A stretch of 64,000 nucleotides of DNA, from the NCBI RefSeq assembly GCF_900106795.1, contig NZ_FNNS01000003.1, positions 1 to 64,000 of the forward strand. The letters are read 5' to 3'. Origin of the DNA: Aequorivita viscosa (GTDB lineage: Bacteria; Bacteroidota; Bacteroidia; Flavobacteriales; Flavobacteriaceae). Below are positions 36,072 through 44,672 of the stretch, piece by piece (position 1 is the stretch's first letter; the number at the start of each line of letters is the position of its first letter). Position numbers and translations under genes: made by a program. The notes below the pieces were generated by a model, which was given only the letters and a program-made list of their open reading frames with translations, was not told the origin of the DNA and made no database searches.

Positions 36072-37924
36072 AACAATTAGTAAACAGCTTTTTTTTTGCT
36101 GTCACATTTTTTTCACTTTCAATAAGTTCTAGCACTTTAATTGCTCAGGGAAATACTTCCTATTGGCAACAAAATGCAGACTATAAGATGGACATCCAAA
36201 TGGATGCAGAAAAACATCAGTACAAAGGAAAGCAGGAAATTACATACACGAACAATTCTCCTGATACATTGAACAAAGTTTTTTACCATCTTTACTTTAA
36301 TGCGTTTCAGCCAGGAAGCGAAATGGACGTGCGCTCTAGAACAATAGTAGACCCCGATAGACGTGTTGGCGACCGAATTTCAAAGCTTACACCGGAAGAA
36401 ATTGGATATATTAAGCCCACATCATTTACGCAGGACGGTAAAACTGCCAATTACACGATTAAAGGTACTGTGATGGAAGTGAAGCTAAATACGCCTTTAG
36501 TTCCCGGAGCCACTACTGTATTTAATATGGATTGGGATGCGCAAGTGCCTTTACAGGTTCGTCGTTCAGGAAGAGACAGTTCTGAAGGAGTAGCCTTAAC
36601 AATGACGCAATGGTACCCAAAACTTGCTGAATATGACTTTGAAGGATGGCACGCACATCCGTATATCGGTCGTGAGTTTCACGGGGTTTGGGGGAATTAT
36701 GACGTTACCATCACCATAGATGCAAGTTATACAGTAGGAGGTACAGGCTATCTTCAAAATCCTGTTTCTGTTGGTCACGGTTATACTCCTCCTGGCCAAA
36801 AGCCAATGCCTCCAGTAGATGGAAAATACACGTGGCGTTTTTTAGCTCCTAACGTTCACGATTTTGCTTGGGCTGCAGATCCTGAATACATTCACGATAC
36901 TTATCCAGGGCCAAACGGAATGACACTTCACTTTTTCTACAAAAACAATCCTGAAATTGCCGAAAACTGGAAAAAACTACAGCCAAAAACTGCGGCTCTT
37001 TTTGAGTTTTTCAATGAGAACGTAGGTCCTTATCCGTATAAGCAATATTCGGTAATGCAAGGTGGTGACGGTGGTATGGAATACGGAATGTGTACTATGA
37101 TTACTGGCGAACGCGAATTTGGAAGTCTTGTAGGCGTGACTGCACACGAAGTAGCACACTCTTGGTTTCAGTTTGTGCTGGCAATCAACGAAAATAACCA
37201 CGAATGGATGGATGAAGGTTTTACGACCTATATTTCGGACGAGGCTATGAATTATGTAATGGATGAAAAAAAGCCAAATCCGCATGCAGGATCGTATAGA
37301 AATTACTTGTATTTGGCGAATAGCGGCCAACAACAACCGTTAACAACCCAAGCCGATAGATATGCTACAAATCGAACGTATGGCATTAGCGCATATAGTA
37401 AAGGCTCTGTTTTCCTTTCGCAATTGGGATACGTTATTGGGCCGGTGAATCTTGCCAATACTTTAAAGCGTTTTTATGCCGATTTTAAATTCACCCATCC
37501 AACACCAAACGATTTTATTCGCACTGCGGAAAAAGTTTCTGGATTTGAATTAGATTGGTATTTAACCGATTGGATAAAGACCACAAACACTATTGATTAC
37601 GCTATCAAATCAGTGGAGACTAAAGCAGCTAAAACTGAGATAACTTTGGAACGAATTGGGTTAATGCCAATGCCTATAGATCTTTATGTTATCTATGAAG
37701 ACGGTTCGCAAGAGCTTTTTTACATTCCGTTACGACAGATGTGGGGTAAAAAACCAAATCCGTTCACCGAGCTTAAACGAACTGTTTTAGAAGATTGGGC
37801 TTGGGCATATCCAACTTTTACTTTTGAAATTAAAAACGGTAAAAAGGTGAAAAGCATGATGATAGACGCCACTAAGAGAATGGCAGATGTAAATCCTGAG
37901 AATAACGTTTGGGAAGCGCCTTAA
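36068..37924 (+). CDS. M1-family metallopeptidase
   Basis: A 618-residue aminopeptidase-like enzyme of the gluzincin group, exported (hydrophobic start of about 27 residues ending TLIAQG). The zinc site is H360-E361-x-x-H364 with E383, i.e. HEVAHSW and EWMDEGF with the usual 18 residues between. The GGMEYG block, equivalent to the substrate-binding GxMEN of aminopeptidases, is at residue about 337. The terminator after it is strong. Together with the S8 gene it could process peptides in the periplasm. Confidence 0.92.
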   Translation: MKQLVNSFFFAVTFFSLSISSSTLIAQGNTSYWQQNADYKMDIQMDAEKHQYKGKQEITYTNNSPDTLNKVFYHLYFNAFQPGSEMDVRSRTIVDPDRRVGDRISKLTPEEIGYIKPTSFTQDGKTANYTIKGTVMEVKLNTPLVPGATTVFNMDWDAQVPLQVRRSGRDSSEGVALTMTQWYPKLAEYDFEGWHAHPYIGREFHGVWGNYDVTITIDASYTVGGTGYLQNPVSVGHGYTPPGQKPMPPVDGKYTWRFLAPNVHDFAWAADPEYIHDTYPGPNGMTLHFFYKNNPEIAENWKKLQPKTAALFEFFNENVGPYPYKQYSVMQGGDGGMEYGMCTMITGEREFGSLVGVTAHEVAHSWFQFVLAINENNHEWMDEGFTTYISDEAMNYVMDEKKPNPHAGSYRNYLYLANSGQQQPLTTQADRYATNRTYGISAYSKGSVFLSQLGYVIGPVNLANTLKRFYADFKFTHPTPNDFIRTAEKVSGFELDWYLTDWIKTTNTIDYAIKSVETKAAKTEITLERIGLMPMPIDLYVIYEDGSQELFYIPLRQMWGKKPNPFTELKRTVLEDWAWAYPTFTFEIKNGKKVKSMMIDATKRMADVNPENNVWEAP

Positions 37925-37947
37925 TTTGATGCGTTAAAGAACAAATT

Positions 37948-37985
37948 AGACCCCAAAGACTTTTGAATCCTTTGGGGTCTTTCTT
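37948..37985 (+). terminator. Intrinsic terminator after the M1 peptidase gene
   Basis: AGACCCCAAAG at 37948-37958 pairs with CTTTGGGGTCT at 37970-37980 (11-bp perfect stem), followed by TTCTTTTT. Its arms share the AGACCCC/GGGGTCT word with the palindrome at 9100-9132. Confidence 0.85.
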
Positions 37986-37986
37986 T

Positions 37987-38286
37987 TTAAAACAACGTTA
38001 TTATCCACACAAGGACGATAACAATTAGGATAATAATTAAATATTTCTTGGAAATTTTATAGTCTAATGAAGGTATTGTTTCCGTTGAAATACTCAATTC
38101 TAAATTTCTATTTATTTCATCAACTTTCTGAGAATCCGCATTTTTAAAATAATATCTAATATATTCGCCAAGCGGGTTTTCTTCTTTTAAAAAATCAATA
38201 TTAGCTTCTTTTAAGGCAGCATCAAAAATAATTGACTCCCCTAATCGAACATATAGTTTGTAATGTGTGTCTTTGTTTAGATTCAT
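37987..38286 (-). CDS. Tail-anchored protein of unknown function
   Basis: A 99-residue protein with one C-terminal hydrophobic helix (about 81-98, YLIIILIVIVLVWIITLF) and no signal peptide, so it should be tail-anchored in the inner membrane with the N-terminal domain in the cytoplasm. The soluble part has a compact alpha/beta look (YKLYVRLGESIIFDAALKEA). Some similarity in layout to DUF2007-type regulators is possible but not proved. It faces the M1 gene tail to tail and rnpA head to head. Confidence 0.6.
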   Translation of the reverse strand: MNLNKDTHYKLYVRLGESIIFDAALKEANIDFLKEENPLGEYIRYYFKNADSQKVDEINRNLELSISTETIPSLDYKISKKYLIIILIVIVLVWIITLF

Positions 38287-38334
38287 TTAAAAATCATTAA
38301 AGTAAAAATAAGCTTTATTCATTACTTTTACTCG

Positions 38335-38712
38335 ATGGATTACCGTTTCCCAAAATCTGAAAAACTAAAAAGTTCCAAAACAATTGAATCATTGTTTGCG
38401 GACGGAAAAAGCTATTCTAAATATCCAATAAAAGTTTTCTTTCTTCCAAAGCAAAATATCGGGACAAACCTTGCAGCATTTGCCGTTCCCAAACGAAATT
38501 TCAAATTGGCTGTAGATAGAAATCGCGTTAAACGGCAACTTCGAGAAGCCTACCGACTCAATAAAAATATAATTGAAGCGGTTAACGGCAGGAAATTTGT
38601 GATGCTTTTTCTCTATTTAGGAAAAACTAAACCGCAATATGCCGCACTTGAAAAAGCAATGGAAAAACTTTTAAAGAAATTACACGGTGAAATGATTCAA
38701 GATGAAAGCTGA
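38335..38712 (+). CDS. rnpA: Ribonuclease P protein component
   Basis: A 125-residue RnpA that assists the catalytic RNA in 5' maturation of tRNA. The N-terminus YRFPKSEKLKSSKTIESLF and the central RNR motif in VDRNRVKRQLREAYR are characteristic. A TACTTTTAC word (38321-38329) is a one-mismatch -7 box just upstream of the ATG. The S41 peptidase gene follows after 263 bases; rpmH and dnaA are not adjacent. Confidence 0.95.
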   Translation: MDYRFPKSEKLKSSKTIESLFADGKSYSKYPIKVFFLPKQNIGTNLAAFAVPKRNFKLAVDRNRVKRQLREAYRLNKNIIEAVNGRKFVMLFLYLGKTKPQYAALEKAMEKLLKKLHGEMIQDES

Positions 38713-38975
38713 CATTTCAATGAGAAGTAAATGTTATTCTTAAGTAGTTTATATCTTTAGACGCTATTTTTCGTTACACTAACAAAAGGTTAGTTTCTTT
38801 CACTTTTTTTAAAAAAGAAGTGTACAAAAAGCCTAAGAAATATAGCGAATGAAAATAGCAGGAATAATTACCTTCAACGTTTATATATCTTCTTTAACCT
38901 TTATTGCTTAAATTTAAAGAAATTTAGACGATTAAATATGGAGAAAAACCATACGAACAAGATCAATTTAAAAGG

Positions 38976-40598
38976 ATGAAAAAAAGAATCTTAATTCCCA
39001 TTATTGCCGTTGGTATATTTTTTACCACTGTAAGTTTCAAAAGTGATTTTTTCGAAATTGCGAAACAGATTGAAATCTTTACAACACTTTTCAAGGAATT
39101 GAACATGAACTACGTGGACGAGGTTACGCCAGCTACGCTTATGGACAAGGCTATTAAGGGAATGTTGGATGATTTAGATCCTTATACCGTCTATTGGAAT
39201 GAACAGCAGGTAGAGGACGCTAAAATCAACCAATCTGGTGTTTATACTGGCATTGGAGCAACAGCCAAAAGCAAAAAGGATAAAATTATAATCGTTGAGC
39301 CTTATAAAGATTATCCGGCAGATAAAGCTGGTTTGAAAGCTGGTGATGAAATTATTAAAATTGGAAACATTAAAATATCCGATGTCGAAGATGATGCTGG
39401 CGAATTACTTAAAGGAGCCCCAGGAACTACCGTGGAAGTTACTTATGTACGGCAAGGAAAAACAAATACAACAACCATTGAACGAAATGCGGTTGAACTA
39501 AAAGCAGTTCCATTCTACAAATTGATTGATAACAATATTGGCTATATCGTTCTTTCGCAATTCAACAGAAAAACAACGAAGGAAACCAAAGAAGCACTGA
39601 TAGATTTAAAATCTCAAGGGGCTACAAAGTTGATTTTAGATTTACGAGGAAACCCTGGAGGACTTTTAAATGAAGCAATTAGTATTGTAAACCTATTTGT
39701 GGAAAAGGGACAAGTTATTACCACTACAAAATCTGTAATTTCAAAGTATAACCAAACGTACCTAACTAGAGTTGAACCCGTTGATACTGAAATACCTTTG
39801 GTTGTTTTAATAAATGGCCGAAGCGCTTCTGCCAGTGAAATTGTTGCAGGAGGATTGCAAGATTTAGATAGAGCGGTGATTGTAGGCGCACGTAGCTTTG
39901 GAAAAGGACTTGTGCAACGTCCAAAAAAACTAACTTATGGCACACAGTTGAAAGTAACAATTTCCCGCTATTATACACCTAGCGGACGTGGTATCCAGGC
40001 GCTTGATTATTGGCACAGGGATGAAAATGGCGATCCAATTAGAAAAGATCCAAAAGAATATAATGAGTTTAAAACCAAAGGAGGCAGAACTGTTTACGAC
40101 GGTGGCGGAATCCTTCCAGATATAGAAATGGCCTCAGCAGTTTTCAGTCCCATAACTACTGCTTTACTAAAAGATGACGCCATTTTTGACTACGCTACAA
40201 AGTATTATTACAGTCATCAAATGACCGACTGGAAGAATTTTAAGTTTACAAACAGCGACTTTCAAGATTTCCAGAAGTTTTTAAAGCAAAACAATTTTAA
40301 TTACGAAACTGAAACAGAAAAGAAATTTGCTGAAGGTTTAAGAATGGCAGAAAACGACGAAATAAGTGAAGATATTAAGGATAGTTACAACCAACTTACA
40401 AAAGCGATAAACGCTGCGAAAGACAAGGAAATTGAAGATAAAAAGGTTGAAATAGAAGCCTTATTAAGTGCGGAAATCCTGAAGCGTTATTTCTACAAAG
40501 AAGGGTTGTATAATTATCAAATTGAGCACAATCCAGAGATTATGGAAGCTGTTTCTGTGCTGAATGATGAAAAGCGATATACGAAGATTTTGAAGTAA
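38976..40598 (+). CDS. ctpA: S41 peptidase (C-terminal processing protease type)
   Basis: A 540-residue processing protease, exported or membrane-anchored by an N-terminal hydrophobic segment. A PDZ domain (about 88-160) is followed by the catalytic domain. The likely nucleophile is S287 in GRSASASEIVAG and the lysine is K310 in SFGKGLVQ. LDLRGNPGGLLNEAI is the S41 hallmark. A region rich in K/E/D follows. In its family it cleaves C-terminal tails of periplasmic proteins. A 13-codon frame (38938-38979) overlaps its start. Confidence 0.92.
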   Translation: MKKRILIPIIAVGIFFTTVSFKSDFFEIAKQIEIFTTLFKELNMNYVDEVTPATLMDKAIKGMLDDLDPYTVYWNEQQVEDAKINQSGVYTGIGATAKSKKDKIIIVEPYKDYPADKAGLKAGDEIIKIGNIKISDVEDDAGELLKGAPGTTVEVTYVRQGKTNTTTIERNAVELKAVPFYKLIDNNIGYIVLSQFNRKTTKETKEALIDLKSQGATKLILDLRGNPGGLLNEAISIVNLFVEKGQVITTTKSVISKYNQTYLTRVEPVDTEIPLVVLINGRSASASEIVAGGLQDLDRAVIVGARSFGKGLVQRPKKLTYGTQLKVTISRYYTPSGRGIQALDYWHRDENGDPIRKDPKEYNEFKTKGGRTVYDGGGILPDIEMASAVFSPITTALLKDDAIFDYATKYYYSHQMTDWKNFKFTNSDFQDFQKFLKQNNFNYETETEKKFAEGLRMAENDEISEDIKDSYNQLTKAINAAKDKEIEDKKVEIEALLSAEILKRYFYKEGLYNYQIEHNPEIMEAVSVLNDEKRYTKILK

Positions 40599-40601
40599 TA
40601 A

Positions 40602-41426
40602 ATGCATTCCTTCCTAATATTCTTTGAAACTATGCCCGTTTGGATGAAAGCGGGTTGGGTTTTCTTTGTCCTTACTGTTTTCTGGATTCTGGAAGGATAT
40701 TACAAACTCGTTTTTACGAAATACAATAAATGGAAACACGCAAAAACTAATCTTATTCTCTTAGCATTTGTGATGTTAATCAACTTGTTTTTTGGGATTG
40801 CAACAGCTGGAATTTTTTTGTGGTTAGACAATTCGAACTTCGGTTTATTACAACTTATCGATGTACCAGTTTGGTTAGAATTGCTGTTTTCACTTCTCGT
40901 TTTAGATTTAATAGCTCAGTATTTTGTGCATTATCTGCTTCACAAAGTACAATGGATGTGGCGGCTTCACACTGTGCATCATTCCGATAAAAATGTAGAT
41001 GTAACCACAGGCACACGGCATCATCCTTTCGATTTTATTATCCGTGAAACCTTTGCGCTTATTGCAGTTGTTATCTTAGGAATGCCAATTGGATTCTACC
41101 TTTTTTACAGAATTTTAAGTGTACTATTTACCTATTTCACCCACGCCAATATTGCACTTCCAAAGAAATTTGACAAAACACTTAGTTTTTTATTCGTAAC
41201 TCCGAATATGCATAAATTTCATCATCATTATCAAATGCCTTGGACCGATAAAAACTTTGGAAATATGTTCGCTATATGGGATCGACTTTTTGGAACATTC
41301 GTTTATGCCGATACTTCAAAAATTAAATATGGTTTAGATATTACAGACCACACAAATGACGAAGATATTTTGGGTCAACTTAAGCTTCCTTTCAACAAAA
41401 CAATACATTACAAAAATAAATTATAA
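40602..41426 (+). CDS. Sterol desaturase/fatty acid hydroxylase-family membrane protein
   Basis: A 274-residue di-iron membrane oxygenase-like protein. Four hydrophobic segments are seen (about 14-35, 43-70, 82-105 and 143-170). The histidine boxes are HYLLHK (about 110), HTVHHSD (about 127-133) and HKFHHHY (about 204), the arrangement HX3-4H...HXXHH...HXXHH of the family. Possible roles include carotenoid ketolase/hydroxylase-type or lipid hydroxylation; the exact substrate is unknown. It starts 3 bases after the S41 gene. An alternative start lies at an in-frame ATG 10 codons downstream. Confidence 0.85.
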   Translation: MHSFLIFFETMPVWMKAGWVFFVLTVFWILEGYYKLVFTKYNKWKHAKTNLILLAFVMLINLFFGIATAGIFLWLDNSNFGLLQLIDVPVWLELLFSLLVLDLIAQYFVHYLLHKVQWMWRLHTVHHSDKNVDVTTGTRHHPFDFIIRETFALIAVVILGMPIGFYLFYRILSVLFTYFTHANIALPKKFDKTLSFLFVTPNMHKFHHHYQMPWTDKNFGNMFAIWDRLFGTFVYADTSKIKYGLDITDHTNDEDILGQLKLPFNKTIHYKNKL

Positions 41427-41480
41427 TAGTTAACATAATGTTAACTGCTTGTTTATCAATCTTTTCGTACTTTAGCCGTT

Positions 41481-41852
41481 ATGGTAAAATCAGATAGAGA
41501 CGAAAACAAGGAGATTCTAGCAGAATCTGTGGCCTATTTAGAGAACCGGGGTTTTGAACACATCCAGGCCGATGTGGAAGGTTATGAAGTCCCAAAATCC
41601 TATCATAAAAAAGATAGCGATGTAGTAATTACTCCCGATATTGTTGCTGATAGAGCGGGCGTTAAACATTATTTTGAAATCAGTTTAAAATCGGAAGAAC
41701 CGCGATTGCTGAAATCAAAATGGCAGTTCTTAGATACCTTAACGCGAATGAGAAATCAGCGTTTTAAAATTATAACACGTCGCGGGCATTACAAGTTTAC
41801 AGATGAAATGCTGAAAGACCTTAATTTGGAAAAAAACCTTATAAAGCTTTAA
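41481..41852 (+). CDS. Conserved hypothetical protein, possibly nuclease fold
   Basis: A 123-residue soluble protein without recognised domain name. It starts MVKSDRDENKEILAESVAY and contains SDVVITPDIVADRAGVKHYFEISLK, where an Asp, the x-E-I-S-L-K pattern and a following lysine recall the D-ExK core of the PD-(D/E)XK nuclease fold. Length is small for an active nuclease, so this may be a degenerate fold. A TACTTTAG box (41469-41476) lies just upstream. Its 3' end overlaps elaA tail to tail by 14 bases. Confidence 0.6.
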   Translation: MVKSDRDENKEILAESVAYLENRGFEHIQADVEGYEVPKSYHKKDSDVVITPDIVADRAGVKHYFEISLKSEEPRLLKSKWQFLDTLTRMRNQRFKIITRRGHYKFTDEMLKDLNLEKNLIKL

Positions 41853-42282
41853 CCATAGCAATGTGAGGGATTCCATCCTCCAAATAACGATCGCCAATAG
41901 TTTTAAAACCGTGGCTTTCGTAAAAAATTACTAAATATGTTTGAGCCGATATTTTTATTTTATCGGCTTTATATTTTGTTTTTATCGCTTTAATCGCTGC
42001 TTTGGTTATTTGGTGGCCATAACCGAATTTACGATAATTCTCACGCACCAAAACCCTACCAATAGCGGCTTCGTCAAAATAATCGCTAGCTTTAAAACAA
42101 CGGGCATAGGCAACTAGAATATCATCTTCCCAACCTAAAATATGTAACGCACGTTCGTCTTTACCATCTATATCTGGATAAACACAATCTTGTTCTACTA
42201 CAAAAACAGCACTCCGAAGTCGCAATAATTCATATAATTCCCTCTTAGTTAATTCGTCGTAAGTTTTTACTTCAATTTCCAT
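41839..42282 (-). CDS. elaA: GNAT-family acetyltransferase, ElaA type
   Basis: A 147-residue GNAT protein of the ElaA group. The conserved LRSAVFVVEQDCVYPDIDGKDE block starts at about 22, and the acetyl-CoA binding motif includes IGRVLVRENYRKFGYGHQI (about 70-90, R-x-x-G-x-G-like). The substrate of ElaA is not known. It lies 14 bases after the cation efflux gene and overlaps the 41481 gene tail to tail. Confidence 0.85.
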   Translation of the reverse strand: MEIEVKTYDELTKRELYELLRLRSAVFVVEQDCVYPDIDGKDERALHILGWEDDILVAYARCFKASDYFDEAAIGRVLVRENYRKFGYGHQITKAAIKAIKTKYKADKIKISAQTYLVIFYESHGFKTIGDRYLEDGIPHIAMVKAL

Positions 42283-42296
42283 AGTTGTTTATTAAA

Positions 42297-43214
42297 TCAA
42301 TCTTGAACAATAATATCTTTTGGATCGTCTTTTTGGTGTTCGGGCTGAATGGTTACGTGGTTAATTCCGAATTCATTATAAAGTACCTCTTCAACCTTTG
42401 TAAGAACGGTATCAAATTCTGTAAGGGTTACATCTTCATAAAAATCGAGATGTGCTTCTAAATGTGTTTCCTGCTCATTAAGTTGCCATATATGCATATG
42501 ATGCACATTTTTTATTTCAGGGAACCTACAAATTGCTTCGCTAACTTGTTCCAAACTTAATTCATCTGGAGTAAAAAGCATCAACACTTTGAAAGAGCTT
42601 TTCAACAAATCGTACCCCATAAATAATAGGTAAATGGCGATAAGAACCGTTAATATACTGTCTACCCAAAACCATTCAAAATACAACATCAGTAAACCTC
42701 CAACCAAGACAGCCACCGAAGCCGCCATATCGGTAAACAAATGCAAATATGCCGAGCGCATATTCATATTGCTTTTTGAATCTTTCGAAAGGAGAAGTAC
42801 GCTAAATCCATTGACTAAAATTCCTAAAATAGCCAACCAGATTACCAATTTACCTTCAATGGCCGTAGGATTCATAAAACGAATAATCGCTTCATAAATA
42901 AGATACACAGCAACAATTATTAACGAAGCCGAATTGACAAATGCAGCAATTATTTCGGCACGTTTATAACCGAATGTTTTTGTAACCGAAGCATCTTTTT
43001 TCGAAAATCTATCAGCCACATAACTTACCATAAGCGAAAGCACATCGCTAAAATTGTGAAGCGCATCTGAAAGTAATGACAAACTCCCAGAAACAATTCC
43101 GCCAATAACCTGCGCAACCGTGATAATAATATTCAAAAAAATAGAAAGCAGAAGCTTCCTGCCTTTCAAATCAGGATGTGAATGGTTGTGGTTATCTGCG
43201 TAGTTATGAGGCAT
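42297..43214 (-). CDS. Cation diffusion facilitator (CzcD/ZitB-like)
   Basis: A 305-residue metal exporter with a short His-rich N-terminus (PHNYADNHNHSHP). Six hydrophobic helices follow, with the HxxxD metal motifs in LLSDALHNFSDVLSL (helix 2) and HLFTDMAASV (helix 5). A cytoplasmic C-terminal domain includes HHMHIWQLNEQETHLEAH and HVTIQPEHQ, the CDF dimerisation/metal domain. Likely Zn2+/H+ exchange; specificity is inferred. It starts 9 bases after the stop of rpiB. Confidence 0.9.
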   Translation of the reverse strand: MPHNYADNHNHSHPDLKGRKLLLSIFLNIIITVAQVIGGIVSGSLSLLSDALHNFSDVLSLMVSYVADRFSKKDASVTKTFGYKRAEIIAAFVNSASLIIVAVYLIYEAIIRFMNPTAIEGKLVIWLAILGILVNGFSVLLLSKDSKSNMNMRSAYLHLFTDMAASVAVLVGGLLMLYFEWFWVDSILTVLIAIYLLFMGYDLLKSSFKVLMLFTPDELSLEQVSEAICRFPEIKNVHHMHIWQLNEQETHLEAHLDFYEDVTLTEFDTVLTKVEEVLYNEFGINHVTIQPEHQKDDPKDIIVQD

Positions 43215-43223
43215 TATTTGAAG

Positions 43224-43655
43224 TTATGAACAAGCAATCTTCTCTACTCGATTTTTGTGGCGACCGCCTTCAAACTCGGTAGTAAGAAAGGTTTTTACCA
43301 TTTCAAGAGCTTGCGGTTTACTCGTGAAACGCGCAGGAATACTTAAAATGTTAGCATCGTTATGTTGACGCGCCAAAGCTGCAATTTCTTTGGTCCAACA
43401 CAAGGCAGAACGAACTTGCTGATGTTTATTAGCAGTCATATTAGCACCATTGCCGCTGCCACAAATTATAATTCCAATATCGACTGTTCCGTTTTCAACA
43501 TCGCTAGCTACTGGATGCACAAAATCTGGATAATCAACACTAGCGTCAGAATCGGTTCCGTGGTTAATAACAGTGTGTCCTTCCTTTTCTAAAAAAGAAA
43601 TAATTTCGAATTTGTATTCTGTACCTGCGTGGTCGTTGCCGATGGAAATTTTCAT
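43224..43655 (-). CDS. rpiB: Ribose-5-phosphate isomerase B
   Basis: A 143-residue RpiB interconverting ribose-5-phosphate and ribulose-5-phosphate. It starts MKISIGNDHAGTEYK, and the central GIIICGSGNGANMTANK block carries the active-site Cys and the phosphate loop; NDANILSIPARF is also typical. It is 9 bases from the CDF gene and the first gene of this three-gene minus-strand group. Confidence 0.95.
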   Translation of the reverse strand: MKISIGNDHAGTEYKFEIISFLEKEGHTVINHGTDSDASVDYPDFVHPVASDVENGTVDIGIIICGSGNGANMTANKHQQVRSALCWTKEIAALARQHNDANILSIPARFTSKPQALEMVKTFLTTEFEGGRHKNRVEKIACS

Positions 43656-44320
43656 AACTTAAAATTTTTATCAAAGGTAATAATTTAGAAAACAGCAATA
43701 TTAAGACTACTGATTTTATCAATAATAAAGTGGGAATAATTATTTCTTTCCAAAGTATTTATAAATACACACTAAATTTGGAACTAGGAAACTATTTGAT
43801 AACCATTTCTTAACCCAGCGTTCATTATTTAGTTAACAAGACTGTTGATATTTGTTTGCTGAATTACAACAAGTAAAATTGCAGATGTCAAAAATTATTA
43901 CAATAGGCTTAAGTTTATTTAAAAACAAAATATTTCAATCATTTTTTACCGTTCAATTGTGACCAAAATTTTAACCGTTACAAACATGATTTTAATAAAA
44001 ACTTGTCATAGTTAACTTGTAGGTTTATGTTGTTCACAGTTGTTAATTACTTTCATTATACGTTTATTTTCAATATGTTTAATCGGTCTATCAATGTTGA
44101 TAACCTACTATTAAATCACCAATAAGTTGATTTCAAAATAAAACATCAAAAAGTTATCCCAGATATTAACAAGCTATAATAAACATCATTTTTCTTTTTA
44201 AAATTTATAAAAAAACAAATAATGAAATTATATATGTTGACAACTATAAAAAAATGATTCAGGACAAAAGGATTTAAGATGTACGACTACTTTGTACGAA
44301 AAGTGTTTTTACGCGTTGGC
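43656..44320. other. Long noncoding AT-rich gap; candidate replication origin
   Basis: The longest stretch without a gene in the window (665 bases). No frame looks coding. It holds five words close to the DnaA box TTATCCACA/TGTGGATAA: TGTTGATAT (43843), TTGTTCACA (44030), TGTTGATAA (44095), TTATCCCAG (44154) and TGTTGACAA (44235). A poly-A/T stretch occupies 44185-44235. Runs of GTTAAC and TTAACC words also recur. This resembles an oriC layout, but no DnaA gene is near and I could not compute skew, so it is only a candidate. Confidence 0.35.
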
Positions 44321-44560
44321 CTACACTATTTTTAAATTCGAAGGATGATCCAAACTTTTAATAATTTCTTTAGCAGCATCGATGTCTGCTATATGAACTT
44401 GTAGTCGAATACCACCAATAGCGTTAGAGTAGAAGGGAAAAACGCTAATCATTGTTTCATTCAAAAATACATAACGAATACCTTCTTGATCAAAAAGCAA
44501 TTGCAACACCGCGTATTCTGCTGGATATTGAAATATGGCAATGGTTTCGAAATTATTCAT
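44321..44560 (-). CDS. DUF2007-type signal-transducing-like protein
   Basis: A 79-residue protein of the DUF2007 kind: MNNFETIAIFQYPAEYAVLQ, a later IGGIRLQVHIADIDAAKEI. The family is thought to be PII-like small signal-transducing domains, found alone or fused; the ligand is unknown. It is transcribed away from rnr, 112 bases apart. Confidence 0.75.
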   Translation of the reverse strand: MNNFETIAIFQYPAEYAVLQLLFDQEGIRYVFLNETMISVFPFYSNAIGGIRLQVHIADIDAAKEIIKSLDHPSNLKIV

Positions 44561-44672
44561 AATATAAATATTAAAACAGGCTGAGAAGGCTTACTAAGGT
44601 ACTAAATCTTTGCTAATATAAACATGCTATTGCTTGAGAAGTAGTACTTTTACGATTATTACAAAATAAACT

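Noticed and set aside
34394-36076. Minus-strand frames opposite the S8 peptidase gene
   Set aside because: The plus strand has a complete catalytic triad and signal; the opposite frames lack motifs.
38335-38712. rnpA as a marker for a nearby dnaA/oriC
   Set aside because: rpmH, dnaA and yidC are not adjacent; in this group rnpA is not tied to the origin.
38849-38911. 20-codon frame (MKIAGIITFNVYISS...) upstream of the S41 gene
   Set aside because: Too short and without any supporting signal in AT-rich spacer.
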